From NCBI RefSeq assembly GCF_030406405.1, contig NZ_JAUEPL010000028.1, positions 1-64,000 on the forward strand: 64,000 bases of DNA. Direction: 5' to 3'. Made by a program: the position numbers and the translations under genes. The notes below the pieces were generated by a model, which saw only the letters and a program-made list of their open reading frames with translations, was not told the DNA's origin and did not search any database. Positions 49,494 through 59,052 of the stretch are shown here, piece by piece (within the stretch, counting starts at the first letter, position 1; each line of letters begins with the position of its first letter). The stretch is from Streptomyces ficellus. GTDB taxonomy: Bacteria; Actinomycetota; Actinomycetes; Streptomycetales; Streptomycetaceae.

Positions 49494-50960
49494 ATGGACC
49501 ATTCACAGGCACCCGTGCTCGACGCGCTGGCCGCGTACCACGCCGACAACCAGACCCCCTTCACCCCGCCCGGCCACAAACAGGGCCGCGGCGCCGACCC
49601 GCGCGTCCGAGAGGTCCTCGGGGACGCGGTCTTCCGGTCGGACGTGCTCGCCACCAGCGGCCTGGACGACCGAACCTCCTCACACGGCGTCATCGCCAAG
49701 GCCCAGGAGCTGATGGCCGACGCCGTCGGGGCCGAGCACACCTTCTTCTCGACGTGCGGCAGCTCCCTGTCCATCAAGGCCGCCATGCTGTCCGTCGCGG
49801 GGCCGCACGAGAAGCTGCTGGTGGGCCGTGACGCCCACAAGTCCGTGGTGTCCGGCCTGGTGCTCGCCGGGATCGTCCCCGTCTGGGTCGACCCCCAGTG
49901 GGACGCCGACCGCCATCTGGCCCACCCGCCGTCCGCCGACGCCTTCCGCGCCGCGTTCGCCGAGCACCCCGACGCCCGGGGCGCCCTGGTGACGACGCCC
50001 ACGCCGTACGGCACGTGCTCCGACCTGGCCGGCATCGCCGAGGCCTGCCACGACCACGGCGTGCCGCTCATCGTCGACGAGGCGTGGGGCGCCCACCTGC
50101 CGTTCCACCCGCAGCTGCCGACCTGGGCCATGGACGCCGGAGCCGACGTCTGCGTCACCTCCGTCCACAAGATGGGCTCCGGCCTCGAACAGGGCTCCGT
50201 CTTCCACCTCCAGGGCGACCTGATCCAGCCGGAGGTCCTCGAAAGCCGCGAGGACCTCCTCGGCACCACCAGCCCCTCCGTCCTGGTCTACGCGGCCCTG
50301 GACGGCTGGCGCCGCCAGATGGTCCAGCACGGCCACGCCCTCTACGACGACGCCCTCGCCCTCGCCAAGACCGTACGGGCGCAGATCGCCGAGATCGACG
50401 GCATGCACGTCCACGGGCGCGACGACTTCTGCGGCCCCGGCCGCGCCTTCGACCTGGACCCGCTCCAGGTCATCGTCGACATCACCGGCCTGGGCACGAC
50501 CGGCTACCGGATCGCCGACTGGATCCGCGACCACCACCGCGTCAACCTCCACCTGTCCGACCACCGCCGCACCAGCGCCCAGCTCACCCACGCCGACGAC
50601 GAACGCAGCGCCGACGCCCTGCTGGCCGCCCTGCGCGACGTGGCCGCCCACGCGGACGAACTGCGCCCCGCGACCGAGGTGCGGGTCCCCGACCCGGCCG
50701 AACTGCGGCTGGAGCAGGTCCTGCTGCCCCGGGACGCGTTCTTCGGCCGCGTCGAGCAGGTGCCGTGGGAGAAGGCCATCGGCCGCGTCACCGCGGAGAT
50801 GCTCACCCCGTACCCGCCCGGCATCCCGGCCGCGCTGCCCGGCGAGAGGCTCAACGCCGACGTCCTGCACTACCTGCGCAGCGGCGTCGACGCCGGCATG
50901 GTCGTCCCCGACGCCGCCGACACGGAGGTCAGGACGGTCCGCGTGGCCATCGAGGACTGA
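49494..50960 (+). CDS. Orn/Lys/Arg decarboxylase family PLP enzyme
   Basis: A 488-aa fold-type I PLP enzyme. It opens TPFTPPGHKQGRGADP, has FFSTCGSSLSIKAAML for phosphate binding, VDEAWGAHLPFHP with the cofactor Asp, and the PLP Lys in TSVHKMGSGLEQGS. The C-terminal domain with TPYPPGIPAALPGE is typical of the family. It lacks the N-terminal wing of the 700-residue enterobacterial enzymes, as do SpeA-like Gram-positive members. Lysine, ornithine or arginine could be the substrate. The ATG at 49494 has only a weak site upstream. Confidence 0.87.
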   Translation: MDHSQAPVLDALAAYHADNQTPFTPPGHKQGRGADPRVREVLGDAVFRSDVLATSGLDDRTSSHGVIAKAQELMADAVGAEHTFFSTCGSSLSIKAAMLSVAGPHEKLLVGRDAHKSVVSGLVLAGIVPVWVDPQWDADRHLAHPPSADAFRAAFAEHPDARGALVTTPTPYGTCSDLAGIAEACHDHGVPLIVDEAWGAHLPFHPQLPTWAMDAGADVCVTSVHKMGSGLEQGSVFHLQGDLIQPEVLESREDLLGTTSPSVLVYAALDGWRRQMVQHGHALYDDALALAKTVRAQIAEIDGMHVHGRDDFCGPGRAFDLDPLQVIVDITGLGTTGYRIADWIRDHHRVNLHLSDHRRTSAQLTHADDERSADALLAALRDVAAHADELRPATEVRVPDPAELRLEQVLLPRDAFFGRVEQVPWEKAIGRVTAEMLTPYPPGIPAALPGERLNADVLHYLRSGVDAGMVVPDAADTEVRTVRVAIED

Positions 50961-50984
50961 CCCCGCGTCACGACACCAGCGGCC

Positions 50985-52259
50985 CTACAGCCCGGCGGCG
51001 GCCTTGGCGCGCAGACACGACCACGCCCGTTCGGGCACCTCCGTGCGCAGCAGGACATCGGCCGCCGTGCAAGCCAGCGCCTCGGCCGCCGCGAGCATCA
51101 CCCGCCGCCCGCACGGGCCGGCCGCCGCGGCGGCGAACTGCGGTGTGTGGTCCGCTCCGTCCGGGTCCATGATGGCGACGAACGGGTGGATCGCGGGCAC
51201 CCTCGTACTCACGTTGCCGATGTCGGACGACCCCAGGTACACGCCGGGAACCGGCTGCGAGAGGCGGATGCCCGCGCGGTCCAGGTGCTCGGCGAACAGC
51301 CCGGAGAGCACGTCGTTGTCGCGGAAGTGCTCGTAGCGCCCGCCGACCCGGGTGACCTCCGCCCGCGTGCCCGTGGCGAGGGCGACGCCCTCCGCGCACG
51401 AGCGCACCTCGTCCACCAGCTCCTCCAGCGCCGCCGTGGTCGCACCGCGCAGCCCGAACAGCCCCTCGGCGTACTCCGGGACGATGTTCGTCGCCCGGCC
51501 GCCGTCCGTCACGATGCCCTGGACGTGCGAGCCGGACGGCAACCGCCTGCCCAGCACGCCAAGGGTGTTGAACAGCTGGATCAGCGCGCCCAGCGCGTCG
51601 ATGCCCTCCGTGGGGTTGCCGGTCGGATGCGCGGCCCGCCCGTGGAAACCCACCCGGATCTGCGCGCTCGCCGTCAGCGGTGCCCACGACCAGCTGTGGA
51701 CGCCCGGGTGGAACATCAGCGCCGCGTCCACCCCGTCGAACAGCCCCGCCTCCACCAGCGTGACCTTGCCGCCGCCGCGCTCCTCCGCCGGCGTACCCAC
51801 CGCCAGCACCGACCCCGCCACCTCCCCGAGCGCGCCGCGCACCGCGAGCGCCGCGCCGAGACCGGCCGCCGCGATCAGGTTGTGCCCGCACGCGTGCCCC
51901 AGCGACGGCAGCGCGTCGTACTCCATCAGCAGCGCCACACACGGCCCGTCACCCGTGCCGGTGCGCCCCACGAAAGCCGTCGGCAGGCCGGCCGTCCCGC
52001 GCTCGACCAGGAAACCCTCCCGTTCCAGCTCGCCGGCCAGCAGCCGCGCCGCCTGGTGTTCCTCGTACGCCTGCTCGGGAGCGCGGTGCAGCGCGAGGCT
52101 CACCTCCCACAACCGGTCGGCGCGAGCGGCGATCTCCTTCCTGATCCGGGCGTGAATCGCGTCCAGGGCGTCCGGGGTCCGCGGGGCGTCCGGGGTCCCC
52201 GGGCCATCCGGGGTCCCCGGGCCATCCGGGGTTTGCTGGGCGTCCGGGGTTTGCGGCAC
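50985..52259 (-). CDS. M20 family amidohydrolase/peptidase
   Basis: A 424-aa metallohydrolase of the M20D (AbgB/aminoacylase-like) group. Metal ligands are seen in GHACGHNLIAAAG, GTPAEERGGGK with the catalytic Glu, and GFHGRAAHPTGNPTEG. The dimerisation domain follows (HVQGIVTDGGRATNIVP). The first 30 residues are a TPDGPG-type repeat, encoded by 18-bp tandem units, and are not part of the family fold. AAGGAGG five bases before the GTG supports that start. It converges on the decarboxylase gene; the two may handle amino-acid derivatives. Confidence 0.87.
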   Translation of the reverse strand: MPQTPDAQQTPDGPGTPDGPGTPDAPRTPDALDAIHARIRKEIAARADRLWEVSLALHRAPEQAYEEHQAARLLAGELEREGFLVERGTAGLPTAFVGRTGTGDGPCVALLMEYDALPSLGHACGHNLIAAAGLGAALAVRGALGEVAGSVLAVGTPAEERGGGKVTLVEAGLFDGVDAALMFHPGVHSWSWAPLTASAQIRVGFHGRAAHPTGNPTEGIDALGALIQLFNTLGVLGRRLPSGSHVQGIVTDGGRATNIVPEYAEGLFGLRGATTAALEELVDEVRSCAEGVALATGTRAEVTRVGGRYEHFRDNDVLSGLFAEHLDRAGIRLSQPVPGVYLGSSDIGNVSTRVPAIHPFVAIMDPDGADHTPQFAAAAAGPCGRRVMLAAAEALACTAADVLLRTEVPERAWSCLRAKAAAGL

Positions 52260-52333
52260 GGGGGCCTCCTTGGGGCGTCGTCAGCACTGGCTCTGCTCCC
52301 GCACGTGTTCCACGCCACGGGCGCCCGATTCCT

Positions 52334-53569
52334 TCACGCCTCGACGGCCGGCCGACGTTCGCCGCCGTTGCCGCTCAGCCGGCGCCGCAGGGCGGCCAGC
52401 CGGGGGTGACGCTCCCGCAGCTCGGCCGAGTGCCGGTCCAGTTCCTGGGTGAGGCGCTCGGTCCGCTTGTCGATGTCCAGCTCGTCGAGGATGCGGTCGA
52501 TCTCGGCGAGCAGCGCCCCGTGCAACTGCCACTGGCGGGGGTGTTCCCGCACGTCCTCCAGCAGCAGGTCGGCGACCAGGTCACGGGTCGCCCGGCTGGC
52601 GGCCAGGGCCGCGGTCAGCCGTTCCTCGGCGTCCTCCGCGCTGGCCGCCACCTGAGTGGTGATCAGCCGCGCGAAGCTCTCGATGGCCGTGGCCATCTGC
52701 TCGAACAGCTCCTTGAGCGCCGCCGCCACGTCCGGCGGGAAGAGGGACTCCTCCGTACGGAACTTCGCGAGGTCCGTCAGGGTGCGGGTCAGCACCCGCA
52801 GCACCACCGCGCAGATCTCCAGGGTGTCCAGCCCCGTCCGCAGCACGATCCGGGACAGCAGCCCCTCCCGTACGCGCGGATTGAGCATCAGGCTCTCCTC
52901 CGCCTGCCGCAGCGAGGCGTCCACCTCCACGATGTCGTGGTCCAGCCGCCGCGCCTCGTGCAGCCGGGCCGCCGCGTGCGCGAACGGGATGTGCCCCTCG
53001 CCCACCTCGTCGCCCATGGTGCGGAACATGCGGCCCATCCCGCGCGCCAGCCCGTCGATGGACGCCCCGGCCGACTGCACCCACACCGGAGGCGCGAACA
53101 GCAGGTTGAACAGCAGGCCCACACCGGCGCCGATGAGGGTTTCCAGTACGCGGTGCCAGGCCGCCGACGCCGCCTGGGACACGCCCAGGACCAGCATGGC
53201 GCTGATCGCCACCTCGGGCACGAACTCGCTCACCCGCACATAGCGGCCGATGATCAGCGAGGTGAAGATGGTCAGCCCGAGACTCCACCAGGTCAGCGGG
53301 ACCAGCGCGGTGAAACCGATGGCGATGAGGACACCCACGACGACCGAGTTCACGCGCCGGATACCGGTGGTGAGGGTCGCGTACAGGGTGACCTGCACCA
53401 CCAGCAGCGCGGTCAGGGGAGCGGTCAGGGGAGCGGGCTGGTCCGGCAGGACCATCAGGGCGACGACATAGGAGATGACGGCGGCGGCGGTGGAACGCAG
53501 TGTCTGCGCCGCGACGGGCTCCGTGGTCCGCCGCACCAGTTTGATCACGGGTGCTGATACGTCGGGCAT
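52334..53569 (-). CDS. FUSC/ArAE-like aromatic acid exporter family membrane protein
   Basis: A 411-aa protein with about six hydrophobic segments in the first 150 residues (YVVALMVLPDQPAPLTAPLT, VGVLIAIGFTALVPLTWW, LLFNLLFAPPVWV), then a long, charged, helical cytoplasmic region up to the end (about 185-411). This is the half-size FUSC/DUF939-like architecture. The role is likely efflux or membrane stress. GGGGAAAGGG immediately precedes the ATG at 53569; upstream in-frame ATGs are less likely. Confidence 0.78.
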   Translation of the reverse strand: MPDVSAPVIKLVRRTTEPVAAQTLRSTAAAVISYVVALMVLPDQPAPLTAPLTALLVVQVTLYATLTTGIRRVNSVVVGVLIAIGFTALVPLTWWSLGLTIFTSLIIGRYVRVSEFVPEVAISAMLVLGVSQAASAAWHRVLETLIGAGVGLLFNLLFAPPVWVQSAGASIDGLARGMGRMFRTMGDEVGEGHIPFAHAAARLHEARRLDHDIVEVDASLRQAEESLMLNPRVREGLLSRIVLRTGLDTLEICAVVLRVLTRTLTDLAKFRTEESLFPPDVAAALKELFEQMATAIESFARLITTQVAASAEDAEERLTAALAASRATRDLVADLLLEDVREHPRQWQLHGALLAEIDRILDELDIDKRTERLTQELDRHSAELRERHPRLAALRRRLSGNGGERRPAVEA

Positions 53570-53636
53570 CCCTTTCCCCTGCCCGATCATGAGCAACTCA
53601 GCACACTTGCGCCTCACGAACCGCCCATACGCCCGC

Positions 53637-53661
53637 GTTTGCGGTCCGCGTCACGTGGTAC
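53637..53661 (+). promoter_or_regulatory. SigB-like promoter for the SDR gene
   Basis: GTTT (53637-53640), a 15-base spacer and TGGTAC (53656-53661) differ in one position from the GNNT-N14-16-GGGTAC/T consensus. The ATG lies 35 bp further on. Confidence 0.4.
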
Positions 53662-53696
53662 CGCCAAAGTCCCCGACCCCTTGCCGAGGAGGCACG

Positions 53697-54506
53697 ATGA
53701 ACCTGCCCGCGAACCGGGGAACCCCGGTCGCCGTCGTCACCGGTTCCGACTCGGGCATCGGCCGCGCCACCGCCGTCCGCCTCGCCCGCGACGGCATGGA
53801 CATCGGCATCACCTGGCACGCCGACGAGGAGGGCGCGCGGCGGACCGCCGAAGAGGTACGGGCACAGGGCCGGCGGGCCGCCGTCACGCACATGGACCTC
53901 ACCAAGCTGCCCGATGCCGCCGACGCCGTCGAGCGGCTGGCCCGCGAACTCGGCCGCGTGGACGTCCTGGTGAACAACGCCGGCACCGGCACCGCCACGC
54001 CGTTCCTCGACATGCCGTACGAGACGGTGCGGGACGTCCTCGACGTGGACCTGATCGGGCCGTTCCTGTGCGGGCAGGTGGCCGCACGCCGCATGATCGA
54101 GCAGGGCCGGGGCGGACGCATCGTCAATGTGACGTCCGTGCACGAACACCAGCCACGCGTCGGCGCCGCGCCCTACTGCGCCGCCAAGGGCGGACTGGGA
54201 CTGCTCACGCAAGTCATGGCGCTGGAACTCGCCGAACACGGCATCACCGTGAACGCCGTCGCGCCCGGCGAGATCGCCACGCCCATGACGGGCCAGGAGG
54301 ACGAGGACGTGACGGAGAAGTCCCGGCCGGGCGTGCCGCTGGGCCGGCCGGGCGACGCGCGCGAAGTCGCGGCGGTCATCGCGTTCCTGGCCGGTGAGGA
54401 GTCCTCGTACGTCACCGGAGCCTCGTGGGTCGTGGACGGCGGCATGCTGCGGATGGGCCCGCAGGCCGGCTCGCACCTGAAGGGCGACGACTGGCGCCGC
54501 GTCTGA
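53697..54506 (+). CDS. SDR family oxidoreductase (glucose/ribitol dehydrogenase-like)
   Basis: A 269-aa classical short-chain dehydrogenase: VVTGSDSGIGRATAVRLARD, LVNNAGTGTATPF, and the triad in IVNVTSVHEHQP with YCAAKGGLGLLTQ. Typical late motifs are INAVAPGEIAT-like (TVNAVAPGEIATPM) and YVTGASWVVDGGM. GAGGAGG four bases before the ATG is strong. It stands alone, between a membrane protein and a bidirectional terminator, with a SigB-like promoter, which fits a stress-induced dehydrogenase. Confidence 0.88.
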   Translation: MNLPANRGTPVAVVTGSDSGIGRATAVRLARDGMDIGITWHADEEGARRTAEEVRAQGRRAAVTHMDLTKLPDAADAVERLARELGRVDVLVNNAGTGTATPFLDMPYETVRDVLDVDLIGPFLCGQVAARRMIEQGRGGRIVNVTSVHEHQPRVGAAPYCAAKGGLGLLTQVMALELAEHGITVNAVAPGEIATPMTGQEDEDVTEKSRPGVPLGRPGDAREVAAVIAFLAGEESSYVTGASWVVDGGMLRMGPQAGSHLKGDDWRRV

Positions 54507-54681
54507 GCGGGCTCCGAGGGCTCTGCGGCTCTGATGGCTCTGATCGGGCCTCCGGGCTCTGATCGGGGCTCAGGGCGGGCTCACGGCGGGCTCTGGTCGG
54601 GCCTCAAGGCGGGCTCAGGATGGGCTCTGATCGGGCTTCCGGGCGGGCTCAGGGCGGGCTCCGGGAGGTCCGAGCGGGCGC
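54507..54681. repeat. Degenerate GGGCTC-rich intergenic repeats
   Basis: After the dehydrogenase stop, about 150 bp consist of irregular repeats of GGGCTCNGG and GGCTCTGATCGGGC. No gene is seen; a terminator follows. Confidence 0.7.
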
Positions 54682-54718
54682 GGAAAGGGCCCCGCCGTAT
54701 GTCGGCGGGGCCCTTTCC
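54682..54718. terminator. Bidirectional hairpin terminator
   Basis: GGAAAGGGCCCCGCCG pairs perfectly with CGGCGGGGCCCTTTCC around TATGT. It lies between the rightward dehydrogenase and the leftward catalase and ends in a T-rich stretch on both strands. Confidence 0.9.
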
Positions 54719-54758
54719 TCCGGGCTCGTCGGGGCCCGTTTCAGCCGTCAGGTGGGTC

Positions 54759-56417
<1,659 letters not shown>

Positions 56418-56477
56418 GATCCTCGGCTCCTCTGCTGCTTTTGTCTGACTGCGTCCTGATACGTCGCAGTATCCTCC

Positions 56478-56505
56478 GTTACCCGCCGTTCGGGCGTGCC
56501 TAACC
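56478..56505 (-). promoter_or_regulatory. SigB-like promoter for catalase
   Basis: On the minus strand GGTT, 17 bases and GGGTAAC resemble the SigB consensus with one extra spacer base. The catalase GTG is about 60 bp downstream. Confidence 0.35.
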
Positions 56506-56610
56506 GACCGGGTCGTCACGGAAGGGATTCTCACGGGAGGGGGCCTCACGCGAGGGCTCCTCAGGGGAGGGGCCCTCACGCGAGGGGGCCTCACGTGAGG
56601 GGTCACTCAT
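56500..56610 (-). CDS. 36-aa repeat peptide (PSREAPSREG type)
   Basis: A complete small reading frame, ATG at 56610 and TAG at 56500, starting 9 bp after the metallophosphoesterase stop. It reads MSDPSREAPSREGPSPEEP and continues with the same PSRE pattern to a RDDPVG end, so it is built of about five units of PS(R/P)E(A/G/E). The DNA repeat (CTCACGCGAGGGG and variants, 56529-56605) is imperfect at the base level but keeps the protein pattern, which favours real coding. No Shine-Dalgarno site is clear; coupling to the upstream gene is likely. Its function is unknown. Confidence 0.55.
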   Translation of the reverse strand: MSDPSREAPSREGPSPEEPSREAPSRENPFRDDPVG

Positions 56611-56619
56611 GGGGGCGGC

Positions 56620-57423
56620 CTAACGGAACGCCGCCGTACGTTCGCCCTCCGCGTCCGCGCCGGTCTTCACCCCGCCGTCACCGGCAGCCGGGGCCCCGGC
56701 GTGCACGGGCAGGTGGTAGACGGCGTAGGCCCGGCCCAGCACCGGCTGGGCGACATTGCGGACCCGTACGCCCTCACTCGTCATGCCGTGCTCGGTGCCC
56801 ATGTGGGCGTGGCCGTGGATCGCCAGGTCGGCGCCCCCCTCGTCCACCGCCTCGGCGAGCAGATAGCTCCCCAGGAAGGGATAAATTTCCAGCGGCTCGC
56901 CCGCGAGCGTGTCCGGCACGGGCGCGTAGTGCGTCAGCGCGATCCGCACCGCGCAGTGGGCCTCCCGCAGCATGGCCAGGGACGACCGCAGCCCGTCCGC
57001 GCAGCGCCGGGTGTAGCGGATGAACTCCTTCATCTCCGGCTCCCCGAACTCACCGCCGCTGCGCCCGGCGAACCCGCCGCAGAACCCCTTCGTCCCCGCG
57101 ACACCGACCCGCACGCCACCGATGTCCAGCACCGTGCCCTCGCTCTCCAGGACGGTCACGCCCACCCGGTCGAGTGCCGCCGCGACCTCCTCCTCCTGGT
57201 CGCTCTGGTAGTCGTGGTTGCCCAGGACGGCGACCACGGGCACGCCCAGCCCCGCCACCTCCCCGGCCACCACCTCGGCCTCCTCGACCGTCCCGTGCCG
57301 GGTCAGGTCACCGGCGAGCAGCAGCACGTCCGCGCGCTCGCCGAGGGTCTCGAAGGCGGGCCGGAGCGCCCCGGCGCTCGTCGGCCCCAGATGGATGTCG
57401 CCTACCGCTGCTACTCGGATCAC
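56620..57423 (-). CDS. Metallophosphoesterase
   Basis: A 267-aa calcineurin-like phosphoesterase with the metal ligands in VGDIHLG, AGDLTRHG, LGNHDY and the late GHAHMG. LESEGTVLDIGGVRVGVAGT fits the YfcE/ICC-like families. The substrate could be a phosphodiester or a protein phosphate. GGAGGAG upstream and a GTGA overlap with the BON gene fix the GTG at 57423. It is the third gene of a nucleotidyltransferase-BON-phosphoesterase operon. Confidence 0.87.
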   Translation of the reverse strand: MIRVAAVGDIHLGPTSAGALRPAFETLGERADVLLLAGDLTRHGTVEEAEVVAGEVAGLGVPVVAVLGNHDYQSDQEEEVAAALDRVGVTVLESEGTVLDIGGVRVGVAGTKGFCGGFAGRSGGEFGEPEMKEFIRYTRRCADGLRSSLAMLREAHCAVRIALTHYAPVPDTLAGEPLEIYPFLGSYLLAEAVDEGGADLAIHGHAHMGTEHGMTSEGVRVRNVAQPVLGRAYAVYHLPVHAGAPAAGDGGVKTGADAEGERTAAFR

Positions 57424-57674
57424 GACAGCTCCTCCGGGTGGTCGGGGGCGTCCGCGCAGACCACGACCAGGTCTTCCCGCAGCGGCAGCCCGGCCAGCTC
57501 CTCCTTGGCGATGCGCAGGATCTCCTCCCGGCACGACGAGCTCGACACGGTGCCGTACAGCATGACGCTCGTTCCGCGCTGCTCGATCCGAATGCCGAGC
57601 TCCGCGATGTCCTCGCTCGCCAGCCGGTCCCGCAGATGGGCGATGCGGTACTCGGCGGTGTCGGCGGCGCTCAT
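57420..57674 (-). CDS. Small BON-domain-like protein
   Basis: An 84-aa protein with a BON-type pattern: YRIAHLRDRLASEDIAELG, then GIRIEQRGTSVMLYGTVSSS and an ending of alternating Leu/Val. BON domains bind membranes or other proteins. There is no signal peptide, so it should be cytoplasmic. It is coupled on both sides by 4-bp overlaps (ATGA upstream, GTGA downstream), which suggests equimolar production with its partners. Confidence 0.7.
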   Translation of the reverse strand: MSAADTAEYRIAHLRDRLASEDIAELGIRIEQRGTSVMLYGTVSSSSCREEILRIAKEELAGLPLREDLVVVCADAPDHPEELS

Positions 57675-58489
57675 GGCTTTGCCTCCCGTGGCTCGATGAC
57701 GTTCAGACGCTCCAGGAGGTAAAGGAACGCCTCTGGCATCGGATGGCCCTCGTTCTCGCGGCGCAGCAGGTCCCAGTCGATCTTCTCCCGCAGCGTCCGC
57801 GCGATCGGCAGCACGGCGCCGAAGTCGCAGTGGTGCTCGGAGAAGGCGGCCAGCAGACTGCCCATGAGGTCGGTCGGCGCCAGCACCGGCATCCGCACCG
57901 AGTCCACCGGCAGCGTCTGCGCCCGGTCCAGCAGGTCGTGGGTCACCGGGTGCCGGGCCAGCTCGAAGATCAGGTCGATCTCCTCACCATGGCTCCTCGC
58001 CTTGATCAGCCAGTCCTCGGGCGGGAACCGGACCTGGATACCGGCGTTCTCCAGGTCCCGCGTGATCGCCTCCGCGTCCTCGCGGAGGATGGCGAAATCG
58101 GTGTCGTGCTGAAGGCTGGCCGGAACGCCGTGCGCGTACGCGGCCACGCTCCCGGCCAGCGCGAAGGGATGGCCGGCGGCCTTGAGCAGGCCCGCCACCT
58201 GCTTGGTGGCCTCCAGGATGGACTGCGTACGGTCCGGAGGAAGGCTGCCGCCGGCCGGCCCCACGCCGCCGCCCACCGCGGGGCCCACCGCTGGGCCCAC
58301 CGCTGGGCCGCCGCCCACCGCTGCGCCGCCCACCGCCGGACCTCCGCCCGTGGCGGGGCCGCCGGCCATGACCGCGCCCAGGAGCGCGCCGTGGGCGTCG
58401 CCCTCCACAGCTCTTCCCCCTGCCAGCCGCAGGCCGGCCGGCTCGTCGGGCCCGCCCGGCTGGGTGGCGTCTTGCGAGTGGTTCCTCAC
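57671..58489 (-). CDS. Nucleotidyltransferase-fold protein
   Basis: A 272-aa protein. After a low-complexity Gly/Ala/Pro/Val N-terminus of about 85 residues (VGGGPAVGPAVG-like repeats) comes an MNT/AbiEii-like nucleotidyltransferase core: ALAGSVAAYAHGVP with the GS pair and HDTDFAI with the two metal-binding acids. EEIDLIFEL may give the third acid. Such proteins transfer nucleotides to proteins, drugs or tRNA; the target is unknown. GGAG lies before the GTG. It is the first gene of a tightly coupled three-gene unit. Confidence 0.75.
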   Translation of the reverse strand: MRNHSQDATQPGGPDEPAGLRLAGGRAVEGDAHGALLGAVMAGGPATGGGPAVGGAAVGGGPAVGPAVGPAVGGGVGPAGGSLPPDRTQSILEATKQVAGLLKAAGHPFALAGSVAAYAHGVPASLQHDTDFAILREDAEAITRDLENAGIQVRFPPEDWLIKARSHGEEIDLIFELARHPVTHDLLDRAQTLPVDSVRMPVLAPTDLMGSLLAAFSEHHCDFGAVLPIARTLREKIDWDLLRRENEGHPMPEAFLYLLERLNVIEPREAKP

Positions 58490-59052
58490 GGGTGCTCCGT
58501 CCTCCTCGTCTGCCTGCGCGGGGCGTCCGGGTACCCGGGCTGTGCTTCTTTATGGCTCGGATTTCCCGGGAGGGATTCTTGGCCGGGCGGGCCGGGCGGG
58601 CCGGTGGGCGGCTTGTGCGGCGAGCGGTGGGGCCGCGGCGGGCCGCGTGGGCGGCGTGGGCCGGTGGCGGTGGGGCGGGGCCCCTCCGGGCTCGTCTCCT
58701 CGGGGTCGGCGGCCTTGGGTCTCCTGGATGGGAGCCCCTGCTTCGCCTCCCCCAAGCTCTCGGCTTCGCTCGAGCAGGGGGGACCCCCATCCCCTGCGGG
58801 GACGACCCTGCACGGCCCCACCCCGGCCGTACGCCGGGTGCGGGCCGGTGGCCTGCGGGGTCACGCTGCGGTTGTGTGCCGGGTGGGGCTGGTGGTTGGG
58901 GGGGCGTGCTTCGGCCGTACGTCGGGTGCGGGTCGGTGGCCTGCGGGTCGTGCTTCGGGTGGGGGTCGGTGGCCTGCGGGTCGTGCTTCGGGTGGGGTCG
59001 GTGGTTTGCGGGGTCGTGCGTCGGGTGCGGGGTGGTGGTCCGTTGGATGGCC
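58490..59052. repeat. 563-bp intergenic block of dispersed and tandem repeats
   Basis: No believable gene. From about 58665 to 58850 is a second copy of the dispersed repeat of 30660-30921, with CCTCCGGGCTCGTCTCCTC, CGGCGGCCTTGGGT, GGGAGCCC and CTGCGGGGACGACCCTGCAC in the same order. An extra palindromic part (AGCTCTCGGCTTCGCTCGAG, about 58755-58775) is inserted in it. From 58850 to 59036 three to four units of about 33 bp (GGCCTGCGGGTCGTGCTTCG...) follow in tandem. Confidence 0.85.

Noticed and set aside
56529..56605. The repeated CTCACGCGAGGGG as a terminator or operator array
   Set aside because: The units keep one reading frame with start and stop, so coding is the simpler reading.
58486..58821. 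A 111-codon leftward frame beginning MGPCRVVPAG
   Set aside because: It lies wholly in the dispersed repeat and overlaps the nucleotidyltransferase start; it is a repeat artefact.
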